NCBI GenBank assembly: GCA_946631075.1
Contig: CAMOZS010000013.1
Span: forward strand, 1-18,381
Length of the DNA: 18,381 nt
Reading direction: 5' to 3'
From: an uncultured Bacillota bacterium
Lineage (GTDB): Bacteria; Bacillota; Clostridia; Peptostreptococcales; Anaerovoracaceae
Below the pieces are notes generated by a model. It was not told where the DNA came from, did not search any database, and was given only the letters and a program-made list of their open reading frames with translations. Made by a program: the position numbers and the translations under genes. How positions within the stretch are numbered: the stretch's first letter is position 1; the number at the start of each line of letters is the position of its first letter. Shown here piece by piece: positions 7,331-14,695 of the stretch.

Positions 7331-8188
7331 TTACCATTTCAGGTATTCTTTGCTGTCCATATCGTATTTGTAGGTCCCCTTGTCTCCGTAGCGGAAATCA
7401 AAGCCTGCCATGTCCTCTCCGTCGTGTTTTCGCGGATCGTAGACGTGGGGTTCATCGTCATTCGCGATCCAGATCTCAGTCCAGGCGTGGGGCCTTACCC
7501 CCTTCCAGGTGAGCGTGCCCCAGATCTGTCTGCAGTCATAGCCCAGCAGTTTGGCCATGGTGCAGAAGGTCCCCGACCAGGCCAGGCAGTTTCCTCCTCC
7601 GTTCTTGAACCCGTAGATGGCGCAGCCGGAGGTCGTGAACCCGTAATGCTCGTCAGCTCCCTCTTCGAAGCGAAGGGAAGAGGAATACTTATAGGCCGAT
7701 TCCAGACTCCAGCCGTACTTGTTCAGGACATCGATCCCGTAGGCCAGGGCCAGGCCCCGGTCACCGTCGACGGTCCCTTCGCTGTTGATCCTGATCTGGC
7801 CCGGGGTTGTCCAGTCCTTTGCCAGGACGCCGGGATCCATATCCTCCCGGTCCCCTTCCTTATAAAAGTATCTGACCTTGCCTTCGATGTACTTCCAGCC
7901 GGTGGCCAGCTTGCCGTCGCCCTCACAGTAATAAGTCCTGTCCGGGCTGTCCTCGATCCAGCCCTGGCCGGCGGGCCTTCCCTTCTTGTCGAAGCAGCGG
8001 GCCATGCCGTCCACGGTCTGATATCCTTCCGCTCTGCTGCCGTCCTGCAGGACATAGAACCTGTCCGCTCCCTTTCCGTGCCAGCCGGGGCTTAAGTCCT
8101 CCTCCTCGTGAAAGGCGAGAAGGGTGACCGCGGGCAGGATGATCACCAGGGCAAATGTCAGAATTATGATCAATAACTTTTTCTTCAT
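7331..8188 (-). CDS. Exported transglutaminase-like protein with cell-wall-binding-type repeats
   Basis: A 285-residue protein with an N-terminal membrane anchor or signal peptide (about 4-25). Next come two or three short aromatic repeats (about 34-112, for example GQGWIEDS...YYCEGDGKLATGWKYIEGK). These resemble the Trp/Gly/Tyr repeats of choline-binding or glucan-binding proteins. The C-terminal domain (about 140-285) has the transglutaminase-core triad: Cys201 in GGNCLAW, His234 in RPHAWTE and Asp251 in VYDPR. The fold usually acts as a protease, amidase or acyl-transfer enzyme at the surface. Whether it cross-links, cleaves or is only structural cannot be told. GGAAAG precedes the ATG. 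The gene lies 19 bases after the FHA-ABC exporter. The neighbourhood suggests that it acts on, or is attached to, the cell wall. Confidence 0.88.
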   Translation of the reverse strand: MKKKLLIIILTFALVIILPAVTLLAFHEEEDLSPGWHGKGADRFYVLQDGSRAEGYQTVDGMARCFDKKGRPAGQGWIEDSPDRTYYCEGDGKLATGWKYIEGKVRYFYKEGDREDMDPGVLAKDWTTPGQIRINSEGTVDGDRGLALAYGIDVLNKYGWSLESAYKYSSSLRFEEGADEHYGFTTSGCAIYGFKNGGGNCLAWSGTFCTMAKLLGYDCRQIWGTLTWKGVRPHAWTEIWIANDDEPHVYDPRKHDGEDMAGFDFRYGDKGTYKYDMDSKEYLKW

Positions 8189-8207
8189 CTGTTTTTCTCT
8201 TTCCGGG

Positions 8208-10619
8208 TCACCGCCCGTCTTTGGCTACGCTTCGCAGCACTATGGTGCTGATCACGATACACACCAGGGCCATCAGCCCCATGACCCACCAGTCGGCCAG
8301 GACCGCCGGAGCGTTCCAGTCAAAATCGGTCGGTTTATCTTTTATCAGGCTCTGGAACTCCTCACTGATATTTCCCAGGTTGGCGATCCTGCAAAGGCTT
8401 TCGACCGACCATTTGCTGACGGTGACATAGGAGATCAGCTTGCTCGCTCCGTCCAGTTCGAACAGGAAACCGGAGAAAAGGAGCTGGACGATCAGCAGGA
8501 ATGGCGCGATCACCATAGCCTTATCCCCTGTCTTCACGATAGAGGAAACGATCAGTCCCAGGGCCATGGCCGCAATGACCGTGATCCATACGGCCAGGAT
8601 GATCTCCAGATACATCCCGCTGCTCCCGAACAGGGTCTGCAGATCCTCGTGCCAGATCTCCACCTCGCCTCCGTCCTTGAAACGGTCAAGGGCGATCAGG
8701 AAAGTCATGGACAGGAGGACCGCCTGGACGAGGGCGATGACCATCTGGACGATGACCTTGGACGCCATGTAGACCGGCAGCCGGAGGTTGGCCATGTATT
8801 CCCGCTTCAGGATGACCCTTTCCTTACAGATCTCCTGTATGGAATTGAAGAGGCCGATCCAGATAGCCGCGCAGCTCAGGGTAAACATGATCGACTTGGT
8901 CTGGTTATAGGCCAGGACTGCGATCGGCGTTTTTCCCGGATCCGGCTGAGTCGTGTTGAAAACATCAAACACATGATCCTGAGCGACGATGAAGAGGAGG
9001 AGTCCGATCACGATCGGCTCCAGCATCAGGATCAGCAGTTTTCGCTTGTCGTTGAAGATCAGCTCCGTATACCGGCTGACCAGGGTGATGAACTGGCTGA
9101 CGGCGGGAACCGGCGGCCGGCGGTTTCGGATCACATCGCCCGCGGTGCCCACAGCCGGACGGTCTCCGCTGTTTTGCCGGATGAATTCCCCCTCCCAGTG
9201 CTCCGGTTTATTGGCGATGATATTGTAGATCTCCGTCAGATCATCGGTGCCAAAAAACTTCTTAGCCTCATTGACATGTCCGACGAAACAGACCCGGCCT
9301 CCCGGGCCCATGAAAATGACTTTATCGCACAGATGCAGGCTCTGGGTCGTATGGGTGACCATGACGATGGTCCGGGACTGCTCCTTGCACAGATCCCTCA
9401 TGGACATCATCAGATTCTTCTCCGTTCCCGGATCCAGTCCCGAGGTGGGCTCGTCCAGGAAGAAGAGTTTGGGGTCCGCCAGCAGCTCTACCGCTATGCT
9501 GGCCCGCTTTTTCTGTCCTCCGGACATCTTGCGGATCAATGTATTCTGATGCTTCCACAGGTCCAGCGTTTGCAGGACGCTGTCGATCCTGGCCTGCACT
9601 TCGGCCGGGCTGGTATCCTTGGGCATGCGCAGCTGGGCCGTGTACTGGAGCATCTTTCGCAAAGTCAGGTTCTCGTAGATGATATCATCCTGGGGCACGT
9701 AGCCGATGATGCTCTTCAGGTACTGGAAGTTCCGCTTCAGATTGATGTTGTTGAAGAAGACCTCCCCGGAATAATTCCGGTCGAAACCGTTGAGCACGTT
9801 CATGATGGTGGACTTACCGGCTCCGCTTCCGCCGATGATGGCCACGAACTCGTTGGCGTTGATGGTCACATTCACCCGGCGCAGGATCGGTTTCTTCTTG
9901 CCCCCGCTGCCGTCCTTGACCAGCTTGTTGATGTTCCTGGCGATGATGCCGATCCCGCTGATGTGATCTTTATAAAAGATGCTGTTTCCGGAATAGACCA
10001 GTTGGAAGCCGGAGATCTGGATGACATCCTGGTTCTGCAGGATGACCGGCTGACGGACAGGCTGACCGTTCAGCAGGATCCCGTTAGTGCTTCTCTGATT
10101 AGCCAGAACATACTGTCCGTTCTGGCGGATGATGGTGGCGTGTACTCTGGACACGCTGGGGTGGGCCAGGGTGATATCGTTGCTGGCCGCCCGGCCGATG
10201 GTGATCTGGGATTTGTTCAGGTCCTTGCGGGTGATCGTTTCCGCCGGGTTCATGTATGAGAACCAGAGCAGGACCCTCTTGTCCGGATTCTGCGCGCTGC
10301 CGATCCGGATGGTGGAAAGGTCGCTCAGCTCCACCGCTTCTTCTGTATTCTTCAAAAGGCTGGTGCCCGAGGCTGAGATCACGAAGCTGCCGTTGGAACT
10401 GTGATCATCGCAATAATAGAAACTCCCCCGGTCCAGGATGATCCTCCCGTGATGAGAGGATACGAATCCTTCGGGGATCACGATATCATTTTCCTCCGCT
10501 TTACGGCCGATACTGATGACCGGTTTGCCAAATGTCCTGAAGTCGTACTGACGCATTTCGCCCCGGCTTCCGATCACGATCAGTCTGGCCTGTATATTCT
10601 GTCGCTGAGCTGCGTTCAT
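8208..10619 (-). CDS. FHA-FHA-ABC exporter (ABCG-type, Rv1747-like)
   Basis: An 803-residue half-transporter in the order FHA, FHA, nucleotide-binding domain, six-helix membrane domain. FHA 1 (about 12-108) keeps Arg39, Ser54/Ser55, His57 and Asn76. FHA 2 (about 120-210) keeps Arg143, Ser157, His160 and Asn179, so both should bind phosphothreonine. The ATPase domain has a Walker A GGSGAGKST (263-271), Q-loop Gln310, signature MSGGQKKR (365-372), Walker B LFFLDEPTSGLD and switch His423. Six helices lie at roughly 528-796. This is the layout of M. tuberculosis Rv1747, an exporter controlled by the kinase PknF through its FHA domains. Here a Ser/Thr kinase gene lies only three bases upstream (stop TAG, CAG, then ATG), which supports the same kind of control. 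The substrate is unknown; lipid, glycan or peptide are all possible. It should act as a dimer. Confidence 0.94.
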   Translation of the reverse strand: MNAAQRQNIQARLIVIGSRGEMRQYDFRTFGKPVISIGRKAEENDIVIPEGFVSSHHGRIILDRGSFYYCDDHSSNGSFVISASGTSLLKNTEEAVELSDLSTIRIGSAQNPDKRVLLWFSYMNPAETITRKDLNKSQITIGRAASNDITLAHPSVSRVHATIIRQNGQYVLANQRSTNGILLNGQPVRQPVILQNQDVIQISGFQLVYSGNSIFYKDHISGIGIIARNINKLVKDGSGGKKKPILRRVNVTINANEFVAIIGGSGAGKSTIMNVLNGFDRNYSGEVFFNNINLKRNFQYLKSIIGYVPQDDIIYENLTLRKMLQYTAQLRMPKDTSPAEVQARIDSVLQTLDLWKHQNTLIRKMSGGQKKRASIAVELLADPKLFFLDEPTSGLDPGTEKNLMMSMRDLCKEQSRTIVMVTHTTQSLHLCDKVIFMGPGGRVCFVGHVNEAKKFFGTDDLTEIYNIIANKPEHWEGEFIRQNSGDRPAVGTAGDVIRNRRPPVPAVSQFITLVSRYTELIFNDKRKLLILMLEPIVIGLLLFIVAQDHVFDVFNTTQPDPGKTPIAVLAYNQTKSIMFTLSCAAIWIGLFNSIQEICKERVILKREYMANLRLPVYMASKVIVQMVIALVQAVLLSMTFLIALDRFKDGGEVEIWHEDLQTLFGSSGMYLEIILAVWITVIAAMALGLIVSSIVKTGDKAMVIAPFLLIVQLLFSGFLFELDGASKLISYVTVSKWSVESLCRIANLGNISEEFQSLIKDKPTDFDWNAPAVLADWWVMGLMALVCIVISTIVLRSVAKDGR

Positions 10620-10622
10620 CTG

Positions 10623-12758
10623 CTATTCCTCTGTTGTCTCCTCCGCATTGTCCGGGAAGTCCGGATCTGCCAGATAGTATGGGTCAAATACTCTGACTTC
10701 GTATGCGTTCGATTCCTTGGTCCCGTTTATGCCCGGATTGTAGATGATATCCGGCTGCTTTTGTTCTGTATCCCCGTTGATCCCTGTCGTCAGGAGCCCC
10801 GCGCCCCATTTGTTGCTGAAGCTGTCGGCGCTGGCCAGCCTTTTCCGGAGAAGAAGGACAGCCGCTCCGCTGTGGATGGGTTCTTCGTTGTCGTTTCTGA
10901 CCTTGACCGGATATACGTCCGCGCCTTTGTTCCACCGCATCATCTCTCCGCCGGGGATCTTGTAGTCTCCAAGGGAGCCCTCCGCCACGACATCCTCTAC
11001 ACCCAGCCTGGCCTTGCTTCCCTTGGTCTCAGTATCATTATCCAGATGGAGCTTGGTATACATGAAATCAGTCTCTCCCGCTTCCACGTAGCCTATGGCC
11101 AGGAACTTGTCGCTGTCCTTGTACTCAGAATCAAAGTCCAGGTTGGTCAGGTATTCATCGCTGCCCTTTTTCTTCAGGTGATAGGTAAAGGCTCTGAGGG
11201 GTACAGACCCCTTGTTCTTCACTTTGATCAGGATGTCGACGCCTTCGTTCTCCATGGTCCAGCCCCGGACGTTCTCATGGGTCAGTTGGCTGAAGTTGAT
11301 GTCCTTTCCCTGGATCTCGATGTCATCGGCGGTAAGAACCATCTTATTTCCCCCGGGACCATCGCCATCTCCGCCTTTGACCAGGTTCATGCCGAAAATG
11401 CCCCCGGCCAGGACCACGACCACTGCCGCGGCGATGAGGGGAATCTTCCTGTTCTTTGCCGGCTTGCTCTTTTTGACAGAGCTCCTGTAGCCGTCCGGTC
11501 CGTAATATCCGCCTCCGGCCGTACCGGCGGTGCCGGCCATACCTGCGGTCCCTGCCCTACCGGAGGTACCGGTCATACCTGCGGTCCTTGCCGTACCGGA
11601 TGTACCGGTCATGCCGGCGGTCCCTGCCATACCCGTGGTTCCGGTCCACCCTCTTCTCGCGGAGCCCTCCTGCCAGGAATTCTGCCAGGTGCCCTGCCAG
11701 GTATTCTGCCGTCCGCCGGTGCCTGTTCCCGTATGATCCTGCATATCATGCAGGAGTTCGGTCTTCTCCTCTCCGGGGAAAGCCCTGCTCTGCCCGGAGG
11801 TCCTCTGCGGACCGGCTGTCGCTCCATGGCGGAGGGATCTGTTTCCTCCTTCCACTGTCTCCAGGGCGTTCAGAAAGGCTTCCGCGCTCAGGAACCGGTC
11901 TTTCGGGTCATAGGCGCAGGCGGTCATCACGATCTCGGACAGGACAGGGTTGGCCTCATGCGGGGGCTGGAATCTTTCCCCCTCCATGCGCCGGCGCAGT
12001 GCGTCCATCTTCTGGTTATAGCTCACCGGTTCCGGCGGCAGGGGCAGGAAGGGCATGCGCCTGCAGTTCAGCAGATAGTACATGACCATTCCCAGGGAAT
12101 AGATATCGGCGCCTACGCCGTATTTCTCACCCTTATAGACCTCCGGCGCCATATAGGTGAAGGTCCCCTTCCGGGAAAGCTCACCGGTGCTCTTCTCTAT
12201 GGAACGGGCGATACCGAAGTCGCCCAGCTTGTAATCTCCCGTATCGGATAAAAAAATATTGCCCGGTTTGATGTCGCGGTGAATGATCTTCTTCTGTTCG
12301 CAGACGATCAGGGCCTGACAGAGGTCCTTGCCCAGCTTGATCACATCGGTCTCCGTCATCGGATTGTGGAGCAGATGGTCGATCAGGGAGGTCAGAAGCT
12401 CCATCCGGATCAGGATGTCGTATCCGACTCCGTCCTCATGGCGGATGATCTGATGGTCTTCATAACTGACGATGTGGCTGTTTCCTCTCAGCTCCGACAT
12501 GATCGCGTTCTCTTCCGCGATATCCTGCACCACTCCTTCATAATATGTGGCGATGGCTTCCATGCTGGTCCCGTCAGCCCTCATGGCCCGGATCTCATCA
12601 TCGTTAAAGGGTACGCTCATCACTTTCAGAGCGGACCGGTACACCTTGCCGAACTCCTTTCGTTCGATCTCATATACTTCTCCGAAACTTCCGGCGCCGA
12701 TCTTTTTCTTGATATACCATGCCCCGAAGATGGGTTCATATTTAGAACAGTCTGTCAT
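10623..12758 (-). CDS. Membrane Ser/Thr protein kinase with repeat-rich linker (kinase 2)
   Basis: A 711-residue Hanks-type kinase. The catalytic domain (about 13-305) has the glycine loop GAGSFG (21-26), Lys45, Glu83, HRDIKPGN (160-167), DFG (180-182) and APE (204-206), all intact. A long cytoplasmic linker (305-435) contains Trp/Gln-rich units (TWQ, 352-364) and four 12-residue Gly/Thr/Ala/Met repeats (369-416). One transmembrane helix (about 439-460) follows. The outer region (about 470-711) looks like a beta-rich sandwich (IKVKNKGSVPLRAF...), not PASTA. AAGGAG lies six bases before the ATG, with a good promoter further upstream. It is the first gene of operon B, directly ahead of the FHA-ABC exporter, its likely partner. 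Its catalytic domain is closely similar to kinase 1, for example the shared KGTFxYMAPEV and RGNSxIVSYEDH, but the outer region is unrelated. Confidence 0.94.
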   Translation of the reverse strand: MTDCSKYEPIFGAWYIKKKIGAGSFGEVYEIERKEFGKVYRSALKVMSVPFNDDEIRAMRADGTSMEAIATYYEGVVQDIAEENAIMSELRGNSHIVSYEDHQIIRHEDGVGYDILIRMELLTSLIDHLLHNPMTETDVIKLGKDLCQALIVCEQKKIIHRDIKPGNIFLSDTGDYKLGDFGIARSIEKSTGELSRKGTFTYMAPEVYKGEKYGVGADIYSLGMVMYYLLNCRRMPFLPLPPEPVSYNQKMDALRRRMEGERFQPPHEANPVLSEIVMTACAYDPKDRFLSAEAFLNALETVEGGNRSLRHGATAGPQRTSGQSRAFPGEEKTELLHDMQDHTGTGTGGRQNTWQGTWQNSWQEGSARRGWTGTTGMAGTAGMTGTSGTARTAGMTGTSGRAGTAGMAGTAGTAGGGYYGPDGYRSSVKKSKPAKNRKIPLIAAAVVVVLAGGIFGMNLVKGGDGDGPGGNKMVLTADDIEIQGKDINFSQLTHENVRGWTMENEGVDILIKVKNKGSVPLRAFTYHLKKKGSDEYLTNLDFDSEYKDSDKFLAIGYVEAGETDFMYTKLHLDNDTETKGSKARLGVEDVVAEGSLGDYKIPGGEMMRWNKGADVYPVKVRNDNEEPIHSGAAVLLLRKRLASADSFSNKWGAGLLTTGINGDTEQKQPDIIYNPGINGTKESNAYEVRVFDPYYLADPDFPDNAEETTEE
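11511..11654 (-). repeat. Four 36-base tandem repeats inside the kinase 2 linker
   Basis: The DNA encodes four successive 12-residue units (residues 369-416) of the type AGMTGTSGTART / AGMTGTSGRAGT, with the outer units more diverged. The repeat lies in frame in the cytoplasmic segment between kinase domain and membrane helix. It probably arose by in-frame duplication and could change in copy number between strains. The threonines are candidate phosphorylation sites. Confidence 0.85.
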
Positions 12759-12795
12759 TCTCTTCTCCTTAACTGAACAATCCTCACTATTCTTC

Positions 12796-12824
12796 AGTAT
12801 ATCCTACTTTTACCCTCTTTACAA
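12796..12824 (-). promoter_or_regulatory. Promoter of operon B (kinase 2 onward)
   Basis: On the minus strand TTGTAA (12819-12824) and TATACT (12796-12801) are 17 bases apart. Transcription would start near 12789, about 30 bases before the kinase 2 ATG, leaving room for the AAGGAG site at 12765-12770. It sits directly after the terminator of operon A, so the two operons can be controlled separately. Confidence 0.75.
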
Positions 12825-12833
12825 TCCACTCTC

Positions 12834-12867
12834 AAAAAGCACGATCGGGTCTCCCTTCTCGTGCTTT
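12834..12867 (-). terminator. Rho-independent terminator of operon A
   Basis: On the minus strand a nine-base arm AAAGCACGA (12859-12867) pairs with TCGTGCTTT (12836-12844) across a 14-base loop. The run of five T's overlaps the end of the second arm (12834-12838). It lies about 24 bases after the TIR-FHA stop codon and just upstream of the operon B promoter. The arms are perfectly complementary; the loop is rather large. Confidence 0.75.
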
Positions 12868-12890
12868 CTCTCATCCTTGCCCGCTGCGTC

Positions 12891-14066
12891 TCACAGCCGG
12901 ATATCAAACTGCATGGTCCGTCCGGCAAAATCGATCCGGTCACCCGCCTGGAGCCGGATCTTGGTGCAGAAGGGCAGCTGTCTGCCGTTGACGCTGGTGG
13001 TCCGGTTCTCCGATATGTCTACGATGTAGAGGCCCTCGGTCGCGGCGACCAGAAAGGCCTGCTGGGGGCAGACTCCCGGATCCGCCAGGCAGATCTCATT
13101 GCCCGAGCCGTCCGGGCCCAAAGGCTGGCTTCCCACCCTGGTCACCGGCTTGGTCCCCAGCTTCCAGACTCCCTGTCCGTCCCGCAGCTCGTAGCCGGAG
13201 ACTCTTCTGGCCGCTTCGTTATAGTTCTTGAAAAAGACCAGATGCTCCTTAGCCAGGGAAATGATGTCGTAGGCGCCGATGTCATATTCGGTGCCGGGCA
13301 CGATCAGCCGGCCGTTCAGTCCCACATGATTCAGGGAATTGTTATCCGTGATGGTATAGTTGCCCCGCATCTTCCGGATGGTGGCGTGCCGCCTGCTGAT
13401 GGAGTATTCTCCTTCCAGCACGTAGTCGGCCTGCATGCTGCTCCTTCCGATGGTGAACTCGTTCCTGCTGATATGGATCTTCTCCTGGGTCTTGACCCGG
13501 AGGAGAAATGTCTCCAGAGAGCCCAGCTGCAGTCCCGGGATCCCCTGGGTCAGGGTGACTGTCTCATCTTCATCGATGAAGTCCGCCATGGCCGGCGCGA
13601 TAGCCTGCTCCTGATCTCTGCATCGCTGCAGACTCTCCATTTCATACAGCTTTTGTATGTAATCCTCCTCGGACCGGTACTTGCTCCGGAATATGCCCTG
13701 TACGCTGGACAGGAGCAGCTCCATGCCCTGGGACAGTTTGACGTCATCCAGGAAGAGGGACACGAAATCCTTGTTCCTCTGGACGGCGAAATTGATCTCA
13801 TTCCTGCAGTTATGGGAATTGACACTTGCCTCGGTAATGGCTGCGACAAAAACGCTGCAGCCCTCCAGATGGGTGGCAATGGTCTCTGACCACTCATCGC
13901 CCGGGGTGATGCCTTCATCATACCAGACCCGAAAACCGTCTCTCTCCAGCCTTTCGATGAGGGGATAGACCCTGCTGCCGTCATCGTGGCAATAACTGAT
14001 AAAGATATATGGCTGCCTTCCTCTGTAGGCTTCTGCTCTGCACCTTAATTGCACGTTCTGTTTCAC
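12891..14066 (-). CDS. TIR-FHA-FHA protein
   Basis: A 391-residue soluble protein. The TIR domain (about 19-140) starts with YIFISYCHDD and has the bacterial TIR_2 features DGFRVWYDEGITPGDEW and a later CRNEINFA. By eye, Glu61 sits where TIR NAD-cleaving enzymes carry their catalytic glutamate. FHA 1 (about 195-280) keeps Arg208, Ser224, His227 and Asn246, so it should bind phosphothreonine. FHA 2 (about 303-391) has lost the key residues: the Arg of the GR motif is replaced in RVGSQ, and the usual SRxH reads CPQQ. It may only stabilise or dimerise. The GTG start at 14066 overlaps the STAS stop by four bases (GTGA) and has AGGAG eight bases upstream, so translation is coupled. It is the last gene of operon A. 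The likely idea is a TIR activity or scaffold controlled by phosphothreonine from the neighbouring kinases. Enzymatic activity is not proven. Confidence 0.9.
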   Translation of the reverse strand: MKQNVQLRCRAEAYRGRQPYIFISYCHDDGSRVYPLIERLERDGFRVWYDEGITPGDEWSETIATHLEGCSVFVAAITEASVNSHNCRNEINFAVQRNKDFVSLFLDDVKLSQGMELLLSSVQGIFRSKYRSEEDYIQKLYEMESLQRCRDQEQAIAPAMADFIDEDETVTLTQGIPGLQLGSLETFLLRVKTQEKIHISRNEFTIGRSSMQADYVLEGEYSISRRHATIRKMRGNYTITDNNSLNHVGLNGRLIVPGTEYDIGAYDIISLAKEHLVFFKNYNEAARRVSGYELRDGQGVWKLGTKPVTRVGSQPLGPDGSGNEICLADPGVCPQQAFLVAATEGLYIVDISENRTTSVNGRQLPFCTKIRLQAGDRIDFAGRTMQFDIRL

Positions 14067-14449
14067 TGGGTGAACTCCTGTATACGCTCCATCTCAAATG
14101 AATCCTGCAGACCCAGATCCTGAAATCTGGTCCAGATACTGTCACTGACACCGCTGATCAGCAGCGTCTTGTCTTTGTCTTCGAAAATGTGCTGGATCTT
14201 CAGGATCATATAGATCACGGAACTTGAAATGTACTTCACTCCGGTCATATCGATGGTTACATGACTGCACATCAAAGCCATGGACGTGAGTTCATCTTCC
14301 AGGTCCTGGGCCATTTCCTGAGCAAGTCTTCCCTCCGGCTCCAGTCTGGCCCGGCCGTCCGCGATCGTTTCACGGATCCGGGTAGACTCTCCCCCTTCGG
14401 TGTCCTGGAGGATCAGGAAATCGCCTTCTATCTTACGAGTGATGCTCAT
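14063..14449 (-). CDS. STAS-domain protein (anti-sigma factor antagonist-like)
   Basis: A 128-residue cytoplasmic protein with the STAS fold pattern, including VTIDMTGVKYISSSVIYMIL (64-83) and a later LLISGVSDSIWTRFQDLGL. SpoIIAA and RsbV carry DSSG at the phosphoserine loop; here it reads Ser75-Ser76-Ser77-Val. Serines are kept but the Asp and Gly are lost. No SpoIIAB/RsbW-type histidine-kinase-fold anti-sigma factor is visible nearby. The ATG follows the preceding TAG with no gap, and GGAG lies within the end of the previous gene. Its stop overlaps the GTG of the TIR-FHA gene. Equal expression with the TIR protein and possible binding to it are suggested by this coupling. It may be a switch protein unrelated to sigma factors. 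Confidence 0.85.
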   Translation of the reverse strand: MSITRKIEGDFLILQDTEGGESTRIRETIADGRARLEPEGRLAQEMAQDLEDELTSMALMCSHVTIDMTGVKYISSSVIYMILKIQHIFEDKDKTLLISGVSDSIWTRFQDLGLQDSFEMERIQEFTQ

Positions 14450-14653
14450 CTACTTCTCCTCTTCTTCTCTGCGGCGCATCTCGTTCATAAACATAGAGAA
14501 TTCCTGATCTGCTCTTGCTGCTCTTACTCCGTCCAGCTCATCCAAAGACAAATGCTTTCTGGGTTTCTTCATCTTCACGGTACCCGGCACTTCATTCATG
14601 AATTTCTTATATTCCAGATACTCTCTGAATTCGTCGTCTGTGATCTTCCTCAT
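14450..14653 (-). CDS. Small charged protein of unknown function
   Basis: A 67-residue protein, strongly charged and probably helical, with no signal peptide, membrane segment or cysteines. A basic centre (VKMKKPRKH) is followed by an acidic/basic C-terminal helix ending in a Glu-rich tail. The motif YKKFMNEVPGT and the later SMFMNEMRR look like two related short segments (KFMNE / MFMNE). AAGGAG nine bases before the ATG supports translation, and its stop abuts the STAS start codon. It lies 42 bases after the exporter ABC gene. It lacks the double-glycine leader expected of a C39-processed peptide, so it is probably not the exported precursor. An adaptor for the STAS or TIR protein is possible. 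I do not recognise the family. Confidence 0.75.
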   Translation of the reverse strand: MRKITDDEFREYLEYKKFMNEVPGTVKMKKPRKHLSLDELDGVRAARADQEFSMFMNEMRRREEEEK

Positions 14654-14695
14654 ATCTATGATCTCCTTATTTTTCCTGGCCTACGGCTTCTTTCA

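Noticed and set aside
8124..10259. A 711-codon open frame on the plus strand opposite the FHA-ABC exporter
   Set aside because: It is antisense to a gene with clear FHA, Walker and membrane motifs. It has no recognisable domain and reflects GC-rich codon use on the minus strand.
11511..11654. A CRISPR-like or mobile repeat array
   Set aside because: The units are contiguous without spacers, are multiples of three, and keep the kinase frame, so they are a protein repeat.
10401..12251. A 616-codon open frame on the plus strand opposite kinase 2
   Set aside because: It is antisense to the kinase domain and shows no domain; its Cys/Gly repeats are the shadow of the kinase linker repeats.
12891..14066. 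An anti-phage TIR defence gene as the firm call
   Set aside because: TIR proteins occur in defence systems, but there is no Thoeris, CBASS or similar partner here, and the FHA domains with nearby kinases point to phospho-signalling. Defence remains only a possibility.
14450..14653. Precursor peptide of the NHLM exporter
   Set aside because: There is no double-glycine leader, no nitrile hydratase-like or Nif11-like leader that I can see, and no cysteine-rich core.
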